Source: Plasmopara viticola
Taxonomy: Eukaryota; Oomycota; Peronosporomycetes; Peronosporales; Peronosporaceae
Length of the DNA stretch: 64,000 nucleotides
Reading direction: 5' to 3'
Assembly: GCA_001695595.3 (NCBI GenBank)
Contig: MBPM02000034.1
Coordinates: 186,001-250,000 of the forward strand
The position numbers and the translations under genes are program-made. Below the pieces are notes generated by a model. The model saw nothing but the letters and a program-made list of their open reading frames with translations, did no database searches and was not told where the DNA came from. This document shows, piece by piece, positions 1-11,276 of the stretch. The stretch's first letter is position 1, and the number at the start of each line of letters is the position of its first letter.

Positions 1-1449
1 CTGATTTATAGCTTGTAAATACCACTTTATCATTTTACAAGAAAAGCATGAGACACTGAGCCATGTGCCTGGGATATGTAAGGTCTCTTTGTATACGTGA
101 CGCGTGATCAACTTTGACGGCAAGCGACTAATCAAGGAGTGAATAATCTCGCATGCCTAGGAGCTCTGTGTCGTGCACATGTATTTTTGCTCGGTGGACC
201 TCATCTATCGTGTGTGGTAAATTGCAACGCACTTTCAAATTTCGCCGTCAGTTTTGTCAAAGCGGAGCTGGTGGCAAAATGATTAGCGGTTGTGACGATG
301 TCGAAACGATAAGAATTATCTGTCTCCGCCAAGCTTTTTCGAACGACTGCACATGTCGCTTGCTGCTAATCATACCACAACCACGTAGCGTTGTTCTTGA
401 GCAAGGTGACAGCAGCTGAATCATTCAGCATAGCGTCTGGTTCCCGAAGCAAATAATATGTCAGCCAAAGCTTTTTACGCAATCCAGTCCGATTTTCAGG
501 TATTGATCATGTATACTGTAGAGTCACCCTCTTCAGATCGAAACGTACGCCATCTTTGCTTATGCATCAGCTCAGCTTGAACTATTCAATGCACAGACAG
601 TGCACTTCTCTTTTCGTATACAGCTAGATCTGATGCACAAATTAATATAAATGCTCAAGGTGTATCAAGTGTACATTATTTGCGGCAAAAATTATTCTAA
701 AGCAGCCATACATAAGGTGTCGTCAAGACCTTTCCCGCAAAGCTAAAAAGCGGACAAAGCTTAACGACTACCAGGCGATTGAAGTTGGTGCGCACGTTTT
801 CCAACCACGAAGCCACTTCTATATTGTTTCGCCGAGAGCTCTCATTTTCGTTGGGAAAATGTCAGTGGGGCCCATCTTGGTCTAGTCAGACTCGTCACTT
901 AGAATTGAGGACGCTTAAGGCGATGCTGCCACCAAAAAAGTCATGTGACGTTAAGAGCTCAAAGCTTGCGCCGGAACTATTGGGTCGTCGAGATCGTCAA
1001 GAGTGTGATCAATGCACCACCCGCCCGTGAACGTCTACGCGAAAAACGTTTAACTCGATGGCAGCCCTGCGCAATGTTCTGAATTGCATTGGCTCTTAAA
1101 GAGCTTATCAATCGCCTTGACTTGATCTTGATATCATCGCGAGTAACCCACCTTCTTGGTGTAGTGAAGAGATGCGTTAGCACTTATCTCACGTCGCAAT
1201 AAAGCGACACATAAATAATAGTAGCAAAAAAAATTTCGGCTGATGCCAGTCTTTGCGCGCAATAGACTCAATGCAGTCAAATAAATACTTAAATAATACT
1301 GTAGAAGTTGCTCAATCTAACGGAAGTCCACAGGAAGCCAGCGATTTAGTGACCTGGAGGGTTTTCAAGACACAGTGGGCTTCATTTCGATAGTGTCGCG
1401 TTGGCCAGTATGTGAGCGGTATAATTGACTTGGATAAACCTGTCTAACC
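1..1449. other. No supported gene; downstream flank of copia relic
   Basis: This stretch lies 3' of the minus-strand copia relic and should contain its RNase H and 3' LTR if the element was complete. I could not recognise either, nor an inverted copy of the LTR seen at 14.6 and 19.4 kb. The open frames here are short and mostly lack plausible starts. It is probably decayed transposon DNA, but that is an inference from position only. Confidence 0.4.
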
Positions 1450-3490
1450 AACGAGCAGAAAGTCTTAAAGGGAAGAGACCCCTTTGCAAATAATCATGTC
1501 ATCCACAAATAGTCTAACGCAGGCAAAGCCTTTTTCTGTGCTCTTAAATAAACCCATTGATCTGCCCCACAACTCTTGAAGCCAATCCTGACAAAGACAC
1601 GATGCATTGTTTTGTTCCAGGCACTTGCACTTGCTTCAGTCTGTAAATAACCTTGTTGAGTTGACATATGTATCCTTGAGCATTGTCGACACCAAGAAGA
1701 ACTTCCATTATTACTTAGTCCATCAACACACTATTGAGAAGAGCCGTGTCGACGTCGAGCTGTTCCATTTGATAGTCGCATTAAGCACATACTGCGAGAA
1801 TTATTCGAATCGAATTCATGTTGGTAACCGGGGAATAAGTCTCGAGAAAGTTGACGCCAAACTTCTGCTTGAAATCTCTCGCGACCTGTTGTGTCTTCTA
1901 TCGCATGATAGCGCCATTCTGATCACGCTTCTTGGCAGATACCAATCGTGACCCAATTGTGCGTCAAATTTTTCTTCGTGGCTTCAATGTCCACGATTTC
2001 TTTTATTCATGAGAGCGAAGTTCAGCATCAATTGCTTTACGCCATTCGATTGCATCGTTGCTTGCCATTGCTTGAGCATACGTAGTCGGTGAGTCCACAT
2101 CATCGTCAATACTCTCGGCGTATGCAAGAACGGCCTCCGCAATTAGTCCATCTTCGTCAATCCTAGCGCGCTTCGAGGTTGGTGGGCCCTGCTTGCCATC
2201 TGCCGACTCCTCATAATCTGAGTCGTTCCTCAGCCTTAGCACCAGCTCACGTCGTACTCTTGTTCGCTACACTTCCGACCGAAAAATCAAACGATCTTCT
2301 TGTTGCACTTGGGACGGTTGATGATACTCCGTAAGATCAAGCCTGTTTCGAACAGGGCTCTTAAAATGCATTTGCTGCTGTACAACGACGCTTGGCGTTC
2401 GATCTAACTCATCTATTTCGATATTCGTGACTGTCTCTTCGACAGCTCCCATGGGATCGTCCGGAACTGGCTGTCGATCCAATTGATGCTGAACCTTGAC
2501 TTCATCACCATCCTCCATAACTTGAACAATTTGTTTTGGCTTGAGCTATTGCGTGTTGCAAATGACGCCCACCTCACGCTCATCAGACTTTGCAGAGCGG
2601 GTCACTTTGATCCTGGCATTTTCCAAGTCGAACACGTGATGTCCCTTGACATTATGAGAAAATACACTTGAACCTCTTGGGTCCAGTTTGGTCCTTTCAA
2701 ACGTCAGTATGAGCGTAGCCTTGCGAATCAAATACGCACAGGTGATCCATTTGAGGATACTTTTGAAAGATGGCTCGCACGGCGTGATGTCAGGATGGAC
2801 CGTATTGCAGGAGTAATTAATTAAACTAACCGCAGTATTTATCGCTTCCGCCGATCATCTAGTCGAAACGCTCTTGTAGTGTAACATGCTGAGGGCCTTC
2901 TCCATAATAATTCTGTTCGTAGGATTCGCCACTCCGTTCTACTTAGGGCTAAATGGAACGTTGCGCTGGTGTACAATGCCGTTCTGTTGACATATTTCAA
3001 TTGCTATCGTGTTTACAAACTCGCTTTCGTTGTCGGATCGCAAACTCCTTAGTCGTGCGTCAGATTGGTTTTCGTATATCGCAAGGAAATCCTCGAATTT
3101 GCCAGCCACTTCACTCTTGCTCTTGATCAGAAAAGCGACAAAATTTCTAAAGAAACATCCACAAACATGAGAACGTACTTGGAACCACCCTTCAAGAGAG
3201 TTCTCAATGGACCATAAGATTATTCTTCAACACACGTGTCGTCTTTGTCATCAAACGAGACGAAAACAGCGTGACCGTCTGCTTGCCTTTCATACACCCG
3301 GCACATAATGTTCTCACACTTTGCTTGATAACTTGGATACCATTACTAATTCGCTGTGTCATTTCAGCGCATCTTCGCTGGGGTGGCCCATGCGGGCATG
3401 CCAAAGCTCCCATTGAATGCCAGCCCGAACAAGTCTTTCCGGAAAAATGCGACCAGAATTTCCGGATAATTTGAAATGAAAATTCATTTC
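1450..3490 (-). pseudogene. Decayed Ty1/copia polyprotein (integrase to reverse transcriptase)
   Basis: Reading the minus strand from high to low coordinates gives copia pol domains in the expected order, broken by stops and frameshifts. At about 3,480-3,240 is the GAG-pre-integrase region, with a CAGCMKGKQ motif. At about 3,180-2,880 is the integrase core (SDNESEF followed by QQNGIVHQ). At 2,690-2,560 is the integrase tail (VFDLENARIKVTRS). At 2,280-2,003 is the linker ending DAIEWRKAIDAELRSHE. The reverse transcriptase follows to about 1,450, with ETYSPV, QLDVDTA, CQLNKVIYRLKQ and a damaged catalytic motif. The linker reading KRARIDEDGLIAEAVLAYA recurs in the copies at 17.7 and 42.8 kb, so all three are one family. 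Gag, RNase H and LTRs were not found. The element cannot encode a working polyprotein. Confidence 0.85.
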
Positions 3491-3499
3491 GCAGAGATC

Positions 3500-4099
3500 T
3501 AATAGAACACGAATCGCGATTAAGGCTTGAATATGCTGTCAAGGAGCTAACGGGATTAATAGTTGAGGTTATGAATCTGATGAAATATCGAGATTTATGG
3601 GTGGCGAAATTGTTACGTACTGTTGCTAAAGGTAAATAGATATTTAATTGATTGGAGATGAAGGATCAAAGCAAGCATAACAATTGTTTTCGCATCACAC
3701 AGGCCAAAGCATTTGTTTTGCTTCAAAAAAGGCTTTAGACGACAAAGTATTTTGCAGAGATCAAACAAGGTACGAGCCGTGAGCAAGGCTTGTATGTGTT
3801 GTCCATCAGCAAACTGGACTAACAGTTAACGTTGTAATCAAATAGTATATGGTGGTGAGATCGATAGCCTCTTGTATGCATAACTAAGCGGAAAAAATCG
3901 ATCGACGTGATTTATGTTGCTTTTATCGATAAATACATAACGTATCGTGGGCATGCTTTGCTAAAATGATATTCCCTTTTAAGAACATGGCGACCAAATT
4001 AGTGAGCCATCCACAAAAAGCCATCTGCGCTCTCGAAAGCATGCCTGTGAAAAAAAATATGAAAGACCAAAGCGTATGTCCCCGCACTGTAGCATATAG
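3500..4099. other. No recognised gene
   Basis: AT-rich DNA between the copia relic and an old LTR-like repeat. If the copia element extended further, its gag would lie here on the minus strand, but I see no zinc knuckle or gag motif. Nothing else is supported. Confidence 0.35.
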
Positions 4100-4104
4100 T
4101 ATCA

Positions 4105-4465
4105 TAACAAGGCGATCGCATTGCACGTTTCAGTCGGCTGCTCGGTGACGAAAAGGCTATAAAGCTACGCTCCATCTAATAGATTAACGATAAACCATTT
4201 ATGTTTTAGTCAGCTGTGGTGTGCCATTCAGTTCAGCAAGGTATGTGTATCTAATTAGACAATGATGGAGTATCCAAGCAAACCAAACGATAAAACATTA
4301 CGCATCGCACAAACCAAATTTGAAAACGCGAGTTGTATCCACTTTAATAAACGCTGAAATTTATTAGTCATTTTGCAGCGATACATTAAAGCGTAGCTCG
4401 TTTCTAAAGCTAAATAGTATTGGCAAGCGCTTACCGATATAACCACTGCATTTGTTGGATAAGGG
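4105..4465 (+). repeat. Old dispersed LTR-like repeat, copy 1
   Basis: This copy shares a chain of blocks with those at 14.3, 20.8, 41.0, 41.5 and 42.0 kb. It has a gatcgcat-gcac start, then 'agctacgctcca', then 'ttttagtcagctgtggt' leading into 'cagcaaggta', then 'cgcataaac'-like and 'ttttgcag' blocks. In better copies the last blocks are followed by 'atttggtcaagtgg', which resembles a primer-binding site. TATA-like and polyadenylation-like words sit where an LTR would carry them. I read it as a degenerate LTR of an unidentified retroelement. Copies are diverged and gapped, so the borders are approximate. Confidence 0.45.
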
Positions 4466-4515
4466 TTGAAATTACACCGCTGCATGCATGTTGAATTGCC
4501 GTTGCAAATCACAAG
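4466..4515 (+). repeat. Copia-type LTR fragment
   Basis: The segment starting 'ttgaaattacaccgctg' followed by 'catgcatgttgaa' matches the first 30-50 bases of the copia LTRs at 14,643, 19,405 and 44,009. The match fades after the 'tcacaag' word, so only the LTR start survives. It abuts the older repeat directly. Confidence 0.5.
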
Positions 4516-4519
4516 TCAT

Positions 4520-5920
4520 TTTAAAGCTTGTCCGGATCGCGATTACGGTCTATTAAGAACTCGGTGGTATTCTTTAACAGAAGTTCGACTTTACGAGTCT
4601 TTCGTGTTTCTACGCAATAAAGCCGAAATGTATCGCTAATCTTCAAATCTAAAAAAAGAACGGGTAGCCAAGCTGACCATTACAGTTCACGAAGCCAATC
4701 GTCTCTTGTTGGTATGCAAATTTTGATTTTTTATACCACTTTACTAAATAAGTCATTTAGCAGTAGTGACAAAACTCCCAATGATCGTTTTTTTTATCTT
4801 TTTCATCCTGACACCAACAAACTGTAGTCCTCACCATCCAGTAACCTGTGATTTTACACCTTATCCAACAATTCAGTGTTTATCTCGGTGACTGCTTGCC
4901 GGCATCAATAAGCTTCAAATGTGCGTTGCGCTTCGATCTATTTCTGTGGAAGGACAAAAGAACCTCAGCGTTTGTTAAAGTGGAAACAACTCACGTCTAA
5001 CATATTGACTTGTGCGATGTGAAGTGCCAAACTGCCTCATTTTATTCGGTCCCTCATATTTATCAAATCAAACGCTTCTACTACCTTGATGATATCAATG
5101 GCACATCACAGGTATCCAAGTGAGCAAATCATCATCAATCTACTACGTAAAGCGTAGCTCCGTAGTGTTTTTACGAGTAGCCAACCAATACATGCCAAGT
5201 GATTGTTTTGACAAATAGTTTCTTAATAATACACGGACCTAGTCATCATGATTTACGAAAGTGCGGTCAATGAAGTACTCTAATTTCTTAAAGATATAAA
5301 TTGACTGTTGAAGTAACAGCAACTCGATCAAAGTTTTTTAGTCCATTTTGCTCCCGAAACAACAGGCTACTCATTTTGCCAACCCTTTATCTCTAAGAAA
5401 TGCCCTTGATGCCGACTTATACGCTCATCATACCATCGGGTGGTAAAAAGCTTAAGAAAAGCATGTCGTCCGGCCAGATGTAATATTTCGAGCCGACCTG
5501 AGTCTCTAATTCGGAGTAGCGTCTGAAATTTAGTCTTGCCACAGTTACCCAATTAAGCGCATAATATCAAAAAGGTTGTCGCTATTATCCTAGAGCACAA
5601 TTTTCATTTTCCCTTTAAAAATGATTTTTTTTACCCTGCTGATCTCAATGGAAGACCACAAGTGGTCAAGTACGTAAATAAACCATAGTTTATCGTCTAC
5701 GTGACCGATCAAACTTCGCATAGTCAACTACATCGTGCCATGATGTCTTTACATGAAGAAATCCGAGTAGATGAAGTCATTCTATGATTTAGCAACGATC
5801 TCAGATATCCAATTATAGCTAATAGACGTAAACATTCCATCCCTTGTCATTTTAGTGAATTAAAGCAACTTTATCTGGATACATGTTCCGTTACCTTATG
5901 ACCTTACTTCATTCGGTACA
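4520..5920. other. No recognised gene
   Basis: AT-rich sequence with frequent stops in all frames. Short words resembling the old LTR-like repeat ('aaagcgtagctccgtag' near 5,150) suggest further decayed copies, too weak to call separately. Confidence 0.35.
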
Positions 5921-5924
5921 TGAT

Positions 5925-6028
5925 ACATATTGCTATTTTCATGGCACGGTTATACATAATACATATTGCTATTTTCATGGCACGGTTATACATAATATAC
6001 ATATTGCTATTTTCATGGCACAGTTATT
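5925..6028 (+). repeat. 36-bp tandem repeat, three units
   Basis: The unit begins 'acatattgctattttcatgg' and ends 'cataat'. Copies lie at 5,925-5,960, 5,961-5,996 and 5,999-6,028. The first two are identical; the third has one substitution, is truncated and is offset by an inserted AT. The near identity points to a recent tandem expansion in otherwise decayed DNA. No open frame runs through it. Confidence 0.85.
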
Positions 6029-6755
6029 CTTTTGCATTGCTCTTCTAAGTTAAATGTTCGTACCGGTACAATACAATGATATATTGCTTTCGATTGTTTC
6101 TTCATAAGCCAGCACCGAAGTCAACATCGTCAATCGCAACATTAACGTAAGAAATTGCTTGAATTTCTTTTTGTAGTCATTTATAGTAGCTGTAGCTGAC
6201 ACGCCGTTCCTCGCCGTACAAATTTACGCTGCCATAAGTTCTCTGCTCGGTGCAGCAAGCTCGACCTGTATGCTGACGCGCAGATTCGTGACTGAATAGG
6301 CTCTAGCTCTCTATGTTTGTGGTAGTAATAACGACCTGGTATATATATTGATCAGGGCGAGAAAGCCGGTGCCTTTAAACCTGATACAAGCTTGAAATTC
6401 AGAACCCAGGGTTATGACTAGCATTACCGATTAGAAATTTCGCGTCTAGGTTTTCACATGTCCCCGCACGATCTTGCCCTGTTCACGACGGGAAAGATTT
6501 GTGTGCTTTCATATGACATGTGCAGATAAAAGACGAAAGGCTGTTTGCTTGTAACAGACAGGGCGTCTCGTGCCCTTTTACCTCGTACGTGCCAAAGATC
6601 GTAACAGATCTCGTATCTTATCGCTCGTTGTGAAACAAAATCTACGAATTGGAATGTGCCCTGCACACGTGGGCAAAACGCGGTTTAAGTTTGCAATTTT
6701 CAGTCTTAATTGCCTACTAAAAAGCTACAATAGTACTAATGGGGACATGAACTCC
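6029..6755. other. 3' flank of the Ca2+/H+ exchanger gene
   Basis: No separate gene is supported. The part nearest 6,755 should carry the 3' UTR and polyadenylation site of the minus-strand exchanger gene. An open frame on plus entering from 6,570 is antisense to the end of that gene and has no homology I recognise. Confidence 0.4.
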
Positions 6756-8081
6756 TTACTCTGTCGACGGCACTTCTACCCAGACAAGTGCAATCGCCAC
6801 CAGTGCATAAGCTGTAAGGAGCATCGATCCTTCAAGCCAGTTGGATTTGCCATCCGCGATGATTGCGTACACAATGATGATTGACATGAGGTAGATGAGA
6901 ATCTCGAATTGAGGAAATGCCAATGACATGGAGCGGTCCATGAACCAGCCCGAAAGCACGACTACAGGCACGACAAAGAGCGAAACTTGTGTGGCTGAGC
7001 CCACTGCAACGCCCATCGCCAGCTCCATCTTGTTGTTCAGTGCCACCTTGACGGCCGTGACGTGCTCCACGGCATTTCCGACGACCGGCAGCAGGATAAT
7101 GCCAATAAACGACTTGCTCAAGTGCATTTCAGTGGCAAACCCATCGATCGAGTTCACAAGAAATTCTGAAAACAACGACACGAGTAGAGTCGCGAGTAGT
7201 AACACAACCGCACTTGCACGCTTTGAGAGAGCTACACTCTCCTCCGAGTCCTCTTGCACATCTTCAAAAAAGTCAGCGTGTGTCTTGAGTTGGAAAAAAA
7301 GCAGCTGAAGGTACATAAACAGCAAAAACACGGCCGCAATGCGTGAGAGAATGAGCGTGTTGGCTACACGCTTTTCCTCCGAGTCGTTGTCGGAGAAGTA
7401 AAAGATATAGCTAGGTAGAAGCATAGCGAAACTTGCCAACATGAGCAGCGACGAGTTGGCGCTAGCACCCACAGCGTTAAACGAGTTCTCCTTGTTGCGC
7501 ACACCGCCAGCGATAAAGGCACAGCCCAATACAAGTAGGAGATTGGACAAAACAGAGCCGATGAGCGAGCTCTGTACCACGCTAATCTCGCCTGCTTTGA
7601 GCGCAAAAATGGCCACAATGACCTCGACGGCGTTCCCAAACGTGGCGTTCACTAGCCCACCAATAGTCTCCCCCGTGTGAAAAGCCAGCGATTCAGTGGC
7701 CTCACCCAACAAGTTTGCGAGCGGAATCATGACAAGAAAGTTAAACACAAAGACCCACATATCACTCCATCCCCCGAGGGAGGCCCAGATCGCTAGTGGC
7801 GCCGAGAGGAGCAACAGATTGAGCGGCTGTTGCTTGATCATTTCGTAAATCGCACGCGCGTCTTCCTTCAACGACATCGGCTGGTCGTTGACGTCACTCG
7901 AAGTATTACCCGAGGAAAGGTGGAAGCTCGTGCTGTTTACATGCCCGTTGGTGCTACTGTGGCCATTCCCATGTAGCAGCGACGAGTGTTCGCTCGGATA
8001 CTTGCGAACGCGTGAAGTACCGCCTTCAGCGTCAGTGGTGCGTGCGCGTCGAATCGATGCGAGAGCTTGGGCCGTGTGCAT
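6756..8081 (-). CDS. Ca2+/H+ exchanger, CAX family
   Basis: A single-exon gene of 441 residues, an electrochemically driven antiporter expected to move Ca2+ (possibly Mn2+) into the vacuole in exchange for protons. Residues 1-75 are a hydrophilic, Ser-, Asn- and His-rich cytosolic tail. About eleven hydrophobic segments follow from residue 88 to 436. Both CAX ion-selectivity (c) repeats are present with their conserved acidic residue: GGLVNATFGNAVE at 141-153 and PVVGNAVEHVTA at 332-343. The acidic linker normally found between the two halves is short here (EDVQEDSEE near 273-281). The ATG at 8,081 is the first in frame and is preceded by no recognisable coding exon. The gene stands alone in repeat-rich DNA and its frame is fully open, unlike its surroundings, so it is very likely functional. 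Confidence 0.95.
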   Translation of the reverse strand: MHTAQALASIRRARTTDAEGGTSRVRKYPSEHSSLLHGNGHSSTNGHVNSTSFHLSSGNTSSDVNDQPMSLKEDARAIYEMIKQQPLNLLLLSAPLAIWASLGGWSDMWVFVFNFLVMIPLANLLGEATESLAFHTGETIGGLVNATFGNAVEVIVAIFALKAGEISVVQSSLIGSVLSNLLLVLGCAFIAGGVRNKENSFNAVGASANSSLLMLASFAMLLPSYIFYFSDNDSEEKRVANTLILSRIAAVFLLFMYLQLLFFQLKTHADFFEDVQEDSEESVALSKRASAVVLLLATLLVSLFSEFLVNSIDGFATEMHLSKSFIGIILLPVVGNAVEHVTAVKVALNNKMELAMGVAVGSATQVSLFVVPVVVLSGWFMDRSMSLAFPQFEILIYLMSIIIVYAIIADGKSNWLEGSMLLTAYALVAIALVWVEVPSTE

Positions 8082-8121
8082 CGTCGTGTGGCTTTGGCCG
8101 GAGAAGAAGGGCTTTGAGTGA

Positions 8122-10950
8122 CTAGATTCGAGCTGGTTTAGTTGTGGAACGAGCTGGTACCCAAAACTACTCTCTCCGTCTGCGTTGTGGCAAATTTGCC
8201 GCTTCGTGCCTTATGAGGAAGGGACGCCGAATGATACGGCTCCCAATATACTGAAAAAGTTCCGCCTTAAGGCTTGCAGACTTTTGCAAAAAGACAAGTG
8301 GTAATTCGAATCAAAAACGCACGCGCTCTGTGCAGTATACGCAAAGATTAGGATGCATCGTACAATCTTAAGCGACAAAATCCAACAAGCGTTGAGATGG
8401 GTAGCAACAAATCTACAGACTATGTCGTGTCCATCATTGCACCATCGCTCTCATGTGCTAGTGCATTTAGTTCATTTCGCATAATAACTCGGCTCTCTGT
8501 TACGAGTACATTATTGTGATGGGACCATCATTATTGATAATTAATGACGTATCTCCATGATCGGCTTATATACCCAAAATACAGTGCTTGATTGCGCGCT
8601 CTAGAGCACTTTGCTGATTGCTAAGTCGAGATGAGACGTCAAGACGCTAGCCGATGGGAGCAAGATCATTCTTTTTTGCTTTTCCTGCCGAGGCACATTT
8701 CTAGAGCTAGAGCTGTATTCGAAAGCAAAATTTTTGACAAAAAGTACCGGCCTGACGTTTCGTATTTTCATCACAGACATCAAATAAATCATATGAAACG
8801 CGATCTTTGACCAGCCCTGGACCTCAGCTATGCGCCCTCAGACAAGTAACAACATACGTGAAAAAGATATGTCAGCTGGACCTTACATTACGATCAGACT
8901 CATCATTGCCTTGGTCAGACACAGGGTGCATGAGTGGTGATGAGACTAAAGTTATGACGAATAGTAGCATGTCCTAGGGAGGAGAGAACAACGGCCGGAG
9001 TTGTGGTAAGCCGTAACATGTTGCCATCATAAATTGAATATGTGCTGCCGGCATGAAAGCTTGGACGTTAAGATCTAATGTCCCAACAAGATCTTGTGGA
9101 AGCTTCCTACAATTCAAAGGTTGTTCGCTTGGTCAAACGATACAAAAATTAAAATCGGAATTTTATAAATAGATTTAATTGTGAAAGGTTGAAATTACAT
9201 GCGGGAAAGACAGGCTTAAATTTCGTTTGTTGATAAAAATAGAGCACAACCAATCAGTAACGGTAAAGTTAAAAACGACACATATTTTACGTGAACCTCG
9301 TGACCTGGAAGCGTCGAAACATTGACGAAATTCGATGTCGTTTGCATTTGGATACGACTATTTGATCTCGGGCTACAATAGAAACGCGATATGAAGAGCG
9401 AAACCCGTCTCAGTTATAAAATCCAGTTGTCACACCACACTTCAACAGCGTAGGTGCAAAATTTAACTGTTTTCAAAGCTGTGTTCATCAACCATATCGA
9501 CTGTGGGATTTTTCGAAAATGCCTCTGTCTCGCAGTTCGTTTTGTTCACAGACATACCACACAAGCTTTTCCACGAAGCCGGAGATTAAACGTAAGAGCT
9601 CCTAAGAAGAGACTTTCTTGCGCGTTTTAGTGTAGCAAATGTGGTATACAGCTGTTGTGCCATCCACCTATTTTGACAAAATTATAATCATGACTAAGGT
9701 TGTCGAGTAACTAAAGCTGAAATCGCAAAAGGCGTCGACGACAAAGCAGATACACTCATCCTGAGCTTGTAAATTCAAACAAAATGGATATGATACACGC
9801 AATCTGCGCCAACAGCCACGTAAATGAGCCAGTTACAGTAATCGTCAATCCAAACCAGCTAACTTTTCTGTATTTTTTACATTCGCAATTGATTTAGACA
9901 CGAACTTTTCACTCAGGCTACCGCTGGTAACTAGCTGACACGACAAAAATGTATTTGGGTCGCCGAACATTGCGTCAATCGGCGGAAAAGTAAAAGCGTA
10001 AAGAAGACAGATTGCTCATGCATTTCAATGTCGTAACAATGCGCCCACATTTATAATTATGAGCAAATAATTCCCGATTTTTTTAACTCTAATAATGGCC
10101 GCATGGAGCCGCTGACATGATATTACCAGCTACGACCGAAGGCTACTGCACAACATCGATAAGGGACGAGATCGGCTCTTCATCAGCAACCTTTTTGAGC
10201 GGAATGGACTGTAGATCGGCATACGCGTCTTATTTATTCTCCCTTGACGCCGTATAGTCCTACAATTTGTCGTGTGAGGGTGGAATAATGCTCCATCGTT
10301 TAACAGGGGCCACGCCAACAAAACACGTGGGATGTTTATTGTGTAAAACGCCGTGATAGATTACATTGGACACTAATAATTGCGGCGTTTCTGGTCCTTG
10401 TTTTTCAGCTGCAACATTGAGGAAGTAAAGTAAAGATCAAAGTGTACAGAATTAGTAGTGTTATGATTGATAGTATTAGCATTATTACTATTGTTCATAC
10501 ATCTAAGGTGAGGCATCGCACGCATCGCATCCGAAATTGTTGTTGCGCCATTATTCTCGAAGATATCATCGGTAAAGTGTGCGATGTGACTAGAACGTTT
10601 GATGAAAATTGCGATTATTTTAATCGAGGATAAGTAGACGATCGGTATTCTCAAAGAGGGGGCAAGATTTCGAAAATTTGTGATTTAACACCAGCCCTCA
10701 GGCTGCACTTTGGGCGAATCTGATTTAGGACACGACAGACTTCAAAATTGAGCTCATCTGAGCTGCTTGATTTACGATCCTTTCGTCATCCACAATGGAC
10801 ATCATAGCAAACGTCTACAGTCATGCTGCCGCCATGTCCTAAAAAACTGATTTCCCATAAAAACATTTTCTGCGGCCGTGCGTCTTGATCATATGTGTCA
10901 TACAAATAAAAAAAGGTTTTGTCAAATTCACACTTATCTACACACATCTA
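8122..10950. other. Long gene-free stretch
   Basis: Upstream of the exchanger gene (its promoter should lie just above 8,081 on minus) there are 2.8 kb in which I support no gene. Open frames are under 100 codons and show no familiar motif. Around 10,445-10,500 the sequence becomes an imperfect ATT/AGT-type trinucleotide-rich patch. No LTR, tRNA or target duplication was recognised. Confidence 0.4.
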
Positions 10951-10965
10951 TACTCCCTACATTAT

Positions 10966-11263
10966 GTGTAATGTAATGTATTACGTTATCGCGAGTCTGG
11001 CTGATCCACGGCATAGAGTGGTGTCCGCATACGTCGAGTCTCGTTCGGCGGGCAGTGCAGCCAGCACCGAGGTCGTGAGGGTCTTCCATTATTTTGTTTA
11101 TCTCTGACTTGGTAAGAGCCCAGGTGGCGCCCGGTGCTGGAGACCGTCGCGTCGAGGGTGAGACTCGTTAGAGACCTGCAGATGCCCGAGAGCACCCGCC
11201 CGAAGCGCGCGAGCATTTAGCCCCCGCGCTTGGAAGGAGGGCGTCACCCCAACCTTTTCCAAG
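10966..11263 (-). mobile_element. Short LINE-derived retroelement, copy A
   Basis: A non-autonomous element in minus orientation. Its 5' end reads CTTGGAAAAGGTTGGGGTGA and its 3' end carries a (TTACA)n tail at 10,966-10,982 (read on minus). The target-site duplication is 'ctccctacattat' at 10,953-10,965 and 'ctccctacatcat' at 11,264-11,276, 12 of 13 identical. Compared with copies at 16.4 and 46.0 kb it lacks about 30 bp near the tail, where others read 'tgccaagttatgcacgtgct'. It encodes nothing by itself; the open frame through it is shared by copies but incidental. It would need reverse transcriptase supplied in trans by a LINE. Confidence 0.85.
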
Positions 11264-11276
11264 CTCCCTACATCAT

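Noticed and set aside
1607..1951. 114-codon open frame on plus
   Set aside because: It is antisense to the copia reverse transcriptase on minus and has no ATG start; the protein-like signal belongs to the other strand.
5925..6028. CRISPR-like array
   Set aside because: The units abut each other without unique spacers, so this is a simple tandem repeat; the genome is eukaryotic.
6928..7639. Open frames of 79-126 codons on both strands inside the exchanger gene
   Set aside because: They are shadow frames of the Ca2+/H+ exchanger, whose own frame has clear domain conservation.
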